Below, one piece after another: positions 6,460-8,762 of a stretch of DNA of 8,762 bases. The DNA is from JAPSGM01 sp036556985 (GTDB lineage Bacteria; Chloroflexota; Limnocylindria; QHBO01), in assembly GCA_036556985.1 (NCBI GenBank), contig DATBIK010000011.1:1-8762 (forward strand), in the 5' to 3' direction. Position 1 is the first letter of the stretch, and each line of letters starts with the position of its first letter. The notes below the pieces were generated by a model. It made no database searches and was not told the origin of the DNA. It saw only the letters and a list, made by a program, of their open reading frames with translations. The position numbers and the translations under genes were made by a program.

Positions 6460-7123
6460 GGCGATACCCCACCCCGTACACGGTGAGCAGGTGGCGCGGC
6501 TCTCGCGGGTTCGGCTCGAGCTTGCGGCGGATGTTCTTGACATGAGCGTCGATTGCGCGCTCGTACGACTCGAACGCGACGCCGTGGATCGCGTCCAGTA
6601 GCTGGGACCGCGTGAAGACGCGTCCCGGCTGGCGAGCCATCGCCGCGAGGAGCGCGAACTCCGACGCGGTGAGCTCGACCGGCTGGCCGGCCCGCGACAC
6701 CCGCATCCGGCCGAGATCGAGCTCGAGGTCCCCGGCGCGCAGGCGCTCGCCGGATTGCGGCGCGGCGTTTCGGCGCAGGACGGCCCGAATGCGGGCGACG
6801 AGCTCGCGCGGGCTGAACGGCTTGGTGACGTAGTCGTCCGCGCCGAGCTCCAGGCCCAGGATCCGATCGGTCTCGTCGTCGCGGGCGGTGAGCATGATGA
6901 TCGGGACCTCGCCGTCGCGCCGGAGCGCGCGGGTCACGTCGAGGCCGTCGAGCCCCGGCAGCCCGAGGTCGAGGACCACCAGGTCCGGGGCCTCGGTGCG
7001 CGCCCGCATGAGGGCCTCGTCGCCGCTGCGGGCGGTAGAGACGGCGAATCCTGCCGCCTCGAGGAAATCGACGACGAGCCGAACGATCTTCGGCTCGTCG
7101 TCGACCACCAGGATGCGGGCCAT
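6449..7123 (-). CDS. OmpR/PhoB-family response regulator (224 aa)
   Basis: The N-terminal receiver domain (1-115) shows the acidic pocket D8/D9 (VVDDEP), phosphoacceptor D52 (VLDLGLPG), T79 (MLTA), Y98 and K101 (TKPF): every conserved phosphorylation-switch residue is present. After a linker, the C-terminal winged-helix DNA-binding domain follows (about 130-224) with ELTASEFALLAAMA, SQLLDAIHG, IDAHVKNIRRKLE and VYGVGYRLAE, diagnostic of OmpR/PhoB. Its length is normal for the family. The start at ATG 7123 gives the classic MARILVVDDE opening; a GTG at 7150, directly after the upstream gene's TGA, is in frame and would add nine residues. No clear Shine-Dalgarno precedes either. It is phosphorylated by the overlapping downstream kinase and presumably regulates envelope or stress genes, possibly including its own operon. 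It lies 27 bases after the small membrane protein gene, so the three are one transcript. Confidence 0.95.
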   Translation of the reverse strand: MARILVVDDEPKIVRLVVDFLEAAGFAVSTARSGDEALMRARTEAPDLVVLDLGLPGLDGLDVTRALRRDGEVPIIMLTARDDETDRILGLELGADDYVTKPFSPRELVARIRAVLRRNAAPQSGERLRAGDLELDLGRMRVSRAGQPVELTASEFALLAAMARQPGRVFTRSQLLDAIHGVAFESYERAIDAHVKNIRRKLEPNPREPRHLLTVYGVGYRLAE

Positions 7124-7150
7124 GACGCCGATGGTACGTGCGCCGGCCAC

Positions 7151-7558
7151 TCAGGCGCCGGCGGGTCGCTCGCCGTTCGGCGTCTCGGCGCGATGCAGTT
7201 CGCGGTGGAGCTCCTCGAGCCGCTGGCGGCGGTCGCCCCAGGCGCCGTGCCGTCCCGTGCCGCCCGGACCACCACCCCATCGGCCCCACCCGAAGGCCGC
7301 CCGCACCAGGCCGATGACGAGAAAGATGCCGAGGATCCAGAAGACGACCCACAGGAAGCCGAAGCCGCCGAAGCCGTGCCAGTACTGCCCGTAGCCGGGG
7401 CCGTAGGGCGCGAGCGGGATTGGGTCGCCGGAGGCCGCCGCCTGCTGGGCCGCCTCGGCGAACCCGGCGGAGACGCCCGCGTTGTAGACCCCCGTGCCGA
7501 TGCCGATGGCCACCGCCACGACCAGCAGGACGGCGATGACGCGAAAGAAGGTGCTCAC
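7151..7558 (-). CDS. Small two-helix membrane protein preceding the two-component genes (135 aa)
   Basis: The GTG start at 7558 is supported by GAGAGG about ten bases upstream. The protein has an N-terminal hydrophobic helix (about residues 5-25, RVIAVLLVVAVAIGIGTGV). An extracytoplasmic segment of about 40 residues ends in an aromatic/Gly/Pro-rich stretch (PYGPGYGQYWHGFGGFGF). A second helix (about 68-90, LWVVFWILGIFLVIGLV) precedes a Gly/Trp/Arg-rich cytoplasmic tail with an amphipathic RQRLEELHRELHRAE. From memory, proteins of this build recur beside OmpR-type regulators and kinases in high-GC Gram-positives and Chloroflexota; no function is known to me. It is first in the operon with the response regulator and kinase. 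Because that kinase has almost no external loop, this protein could be its sensory or inhibitory partner, or just a target gene. The role is inferred from context only. Confidence 0.85.
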   Translation of the reverse strand: MSTFFRVIAVLLVVAVAIGIGTGVYNAGVSAGFAEAAQQAAASGDPIPLAPYGPGYGQYWHGFGGFGFLWVVFWILGIFLVIGLVRAAFGWGRWGGGPGGTGRHGAWGDRRQRLEELHRELHRAETPNGERPAGA

Positions 7559-7631
7559 GATGCCACTACCTCTCGATGTGCTGCGCCCCGCCCATCGGGA
7601 CGCGTTGTCCGTCGAGGTTGGGCCCCGATTG

Positions 7632-7678
7632 CGCTCGAACTGTGAACAGCAGATGGAGAGACATGCGGCGTTCGAGCG
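7632..7678. repeat. 9-bp inverted repeat between divergent genes
   Basis: CGCTCGAAC (7632-7640) and GTTCGAGCG (7670-7678) are exact reverse complements separated by 29 bases. They lie in the 178-base region between the two-component operon (start 7558) and the DUF1761 gene (start 7737). The arms could be two sites for a dimeric regulator, such as the adjacent response regulator, or a long-loop hairpin. TACGAT (7690-7695), a weak -10 candidate for the plus strand, lies just beyond the right arm. Nothing else is recognised in this gap. Confidence 0.35.
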
Positions 7679-7736
7679 AGCAAGCGCTACGATGGCGCGG
7701 CGGGATCTCCCGTGACATTCGGAGGTGTGGAGACCG

Positions 7737-8162
7737 ATGACCCTCGACTTCAGCCAGGTCAACTGGCTGGCCGCCATCGTCGGCGCGATCGTCTACTTCG
7801 CGCTCGGCGCGCTCTGGTATTCGCCGGTGCTCTTCGCCAAGCCCTGGCAGCGCTCCATCGGCTGGGACGAGAACCGGGCGCCGCCGCAGGCATCGGCGAT
7901 GACCTACGTCGTGCCGCTCGTCGCCTACCTGGTCATGGCTGTCGCGGTGGCCATGCTCGCCGCCGCAACCGGGACCGATGAGCTCGGCGAGGGGATCGTG
8001 CTCGGCCTGGTGCTCGCCGTCGGCCTGTCGCTGGCGCACACCTTCGTCGACGCCAGCTTCAGCCCCGAGAAGCCGCAGCCGTGGACGTGGTTCGTGATCA
8101 ACGGGACGTACCACGCCATCGGTCTCGTGATCCTGGCGGTGATCATCGCGATCTGGCCGTAG
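7737..8162 (+). CDS. DUF1761-family membrane protein (141 aa)
   Basis: The protein has four predicted transmembrane segments at about residues 10-32, 57-80, 87-104 and 122-140. It opens with the family's signature: VNWLAAIVGAIVYFALGALWYSPVLF followed by a KPW motif, here described in pieces as NWLA, LGALWYSP and FAKPWQRSIGW. That arrangement (helix, G-x-LWYSP, F-x-K-x-W) is how DUF1761 proteins begin, and the length is typical. No biochemical function is established for the family as far as I know. ATG 7737 is preceded by GGAGGTG at 7721-7727, nine bases from the start; an in-frame GTG at 7725 is less likely because it would overlap that site. It diverges from the two-component operon and is followed after 25 bases by another plus-strand gene that may share its transcript. 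Confidence 0.85.
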   Translation: MTLDFSQVNWLAAIVGAIVYFALGALWYSPVLFAKPWQRSIGWDENRAPPQASAMTYVVPLVAYLVMAVAVAMLAAATGTDELGEGIVLGLVLAVGLSLAHTFVDASFSPEKPQPWTWFVINGTYHAIGLVILAVIIAIWP

Positions 8163-8175
8163 GGACGGCAGGCGC

Positions 8176-8181
8176 CATACT
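8176..8181 (+). promoter_or_regulatory. Possible -10 box for a leaderless transcript
   Basis: CATACT (4/6 match to TATAAT) ends six bases before the GTG at 8188, so transcription would start at or next to the start codon itself. The gene has no properly spaced Shine-Dalgarno, which fits leaderless expression, common in high-GC bacteria. No -35 is visible, and read-through from the DUF1761 gene is an alternative. Confidence 0.25.
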
Positions 8182-8187
8182 GGGGGC

Positions 8188-8544
8188 GTGGCGTCCTACA
8201 CGGTGAATCGGCGGGCGGTCGAGCGCGCGACGCAGCGCATCGACGCCCGCCAGTACGTCCTCGACAGCGACTGGGGCGAGGTCCAGCCCGATGCGGCGGC
8301 CGAGAACCGCTACCTCGCGTCGCACGACTGGGACGAGTACGCCGAATGGCACCTCGGCCTGACCGAAGGCGCCAGCGATGAGACCAAGGCGCGCTACGCC
8401 TTCGTGATGGGCGACTTCCGTCGCATCCATCGCACGGCGATCATCGCCTGCCATTACCGCGCGGCGGAGTGGCGCCACAAGGAGGTCGAGCTCGCCGCGC
8501 ACCACCTGCTCCAGCATCTCGACCGCGCCGCGGGCATCGGCTGA
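8188..8544 (+). CDS. Conserved-looking soluble protein of unknown function (118 aa)
   Basis: This is a compact soluble protein starting at GTG 8188 (ASYTVNRRAVERA). It is rich in Trp, His, Tyr and acidic residues in well-spaced motifs: LDSDWGEVQP, SHDWDEYAEWHLGLTEG, KARYAFVMGDFRRIHR, and ACHYRAAEWRHKEVELAAHHLLQHLD. There is no signal peptide or transmembrane helix. From memory, very similar small proteins occur widely in Actinomycetota and Chloroflexota as uncharacterised proteins; I know no function and assign none. The repeated Trp/His/Asp/Glu pattern could reflect a metal or ligand pocket, but this is speculation. It begins 25 bases after the DUF1761 gene and lacks a normal Shine-Dalgarno. 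Its stop lies two bases from the stop of the convergent YjbR-like gene. Confidence 0.85.
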   Translation: MASYTVNRRAVERATQRIDARQYVLDSDWGEVQPDAAAENRYLASHDWDEYAEWHLGLTEGASDETKARYAFVMGDFRRIHRTAIIACHYRAAEWRHKEVELAAHHLLQHLDRAAGIG

Positions 8545-8546
8545 GG

Positions 8547-8762
8547 TCAGGGGGCGCCGGCCTCGCGCTCCTTCTGCCAGCGCGCGATGAGCCGTGGCCC
8601 GGCACGGGAGAGCCAGGCGCCCTCCACGAAGCCGGCCAGCTCGTCGCGACTCAGCTCGCCCACCCGTGATCCGCGGAGCAGGACCGATGGGTGGCCGCGA
8701 AAGTGGGGCGTGGTGAAGAACGGCAGGGAGTCATCGGCCAGGATGGCCTCCTTCTCCATCTC
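8547..8762 (-). CDS. MmcQ/YjbR-like protein, C-terminal part (runs off right edge)
   Basis: Seventy-one residues before the TGA (8549-8547) are visible and the frame is open at the window edge. The pattern LPFFTTPHFRGHPSVLL, then the hydrophobic-basic RVGELSRDELAGFVEGAW and a final L-x-R-A-G-P-R-L-I-A, matches the second half of MmcQ/YjbR (CyaY-like fold) proteins, whose hallmark is F-x-T-x-P-H-[FY]-x-G-[YH]-P-x-V-L and a closing [DE]AW-x-x-x-A-P-x-R-L helix. Members are small cytoplasmic proteins, often annotated as DNA-binding on structural grounds, without a settled function. A Met codon at 8759 is in frame, but family alignment expects more sequence upstream, so the true start is probably outside the window. 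It converges on the 118-residue gene, with two bases between stop codons. Confidence 0.75.
   Translation of the reverse strand, partial: EMEKEAILADDSLPFFTTPHFRGHPSVLLRGSRVGELSRDELAGFVEGAWLSRAGPRLIARWQKEREAGAP

Overview
This is a very GC-rich chromosomal window. A hand count of one line inside the large cyclase gene (3001-3060) gives about 82% G+C. It has short intergenic gaps, GTG and TTG starts, and few strong Shine-Dalgarno sites. The protein families point to a high-GC Gram-positive-type or Chloroflexota lineage: a zinc-ribbon/cyclase/AAA-ATPase/TPR giant, a histidine kinase with a Trp/Pro-rich cytoplasmic leader, and a Gly/Trp-rich two-helix membrane protein beside an OmpR-type regulator. 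The sequence alone does not let me choose between Chloroflexota and Actinomycetota. I see no mobile element, CRISPR array, tRNA or rRNA.

Left part (1-4520, all minus strand): this is a nucleotidyl-cyclase neighbourhood. From right to left it holds an unrecognised 134-residue protein (4116-4520) and a 1142-residue zinc-ribbon + class III cyclase + AAA-ATPase + TPR signalling protein (654-4082). A 408-base stretch without a normal gene follows. It contains a possible 31-residue single-helix membrane ORF (472-567) and an orphan cyclase-domain C-terminus with no start or catalytic half (339-482). Last comes the beginning of a second class III cyclase that runs off the left edge (1-246). Three cyclase-related sequences thus lie in tandem, one of them broken.

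Middle (4521-7558): a divergent promoter region with two small palindromes separates the 134-residue gene from a plus-strand secreted, probably lipid-anchored protein (4679-5341). That gene converges on a two-component operon read on the minus strand: small membrane protein (7151-7558), OmpR-family response regulator (6449-7123), HAMP histidine kinase (5338-6459). The kinase overlaps the regulator by 11 bases at a TTG start and shares a CTAG with the convergent lipoprotein gene at its stop. The membrane protein and kinase probably form an envelope-sensing unit whose output is DNA binding by the regulator.

Right part (7559-8762): a divergent intergenic region with a 9-bp inverted repeat leads to two plus-strand genes, a four-helix DUF1761 membrane protein (7737-8162) and a 118-residue conserved-looking protein of unknown function (8188-8544). 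The latter converges, with a 2-base gap, on the C-terminal end of an MmcQ/YjbR-like protein (8547-8762) that continues beyond the right edge.

I do not see a convincing complete novel system. The most interesting material is the decayed or internally deleted cyclase between the two other cyclases, and the unknown gene that heads the cyclase transcript behind a palindrome-containing promoter.
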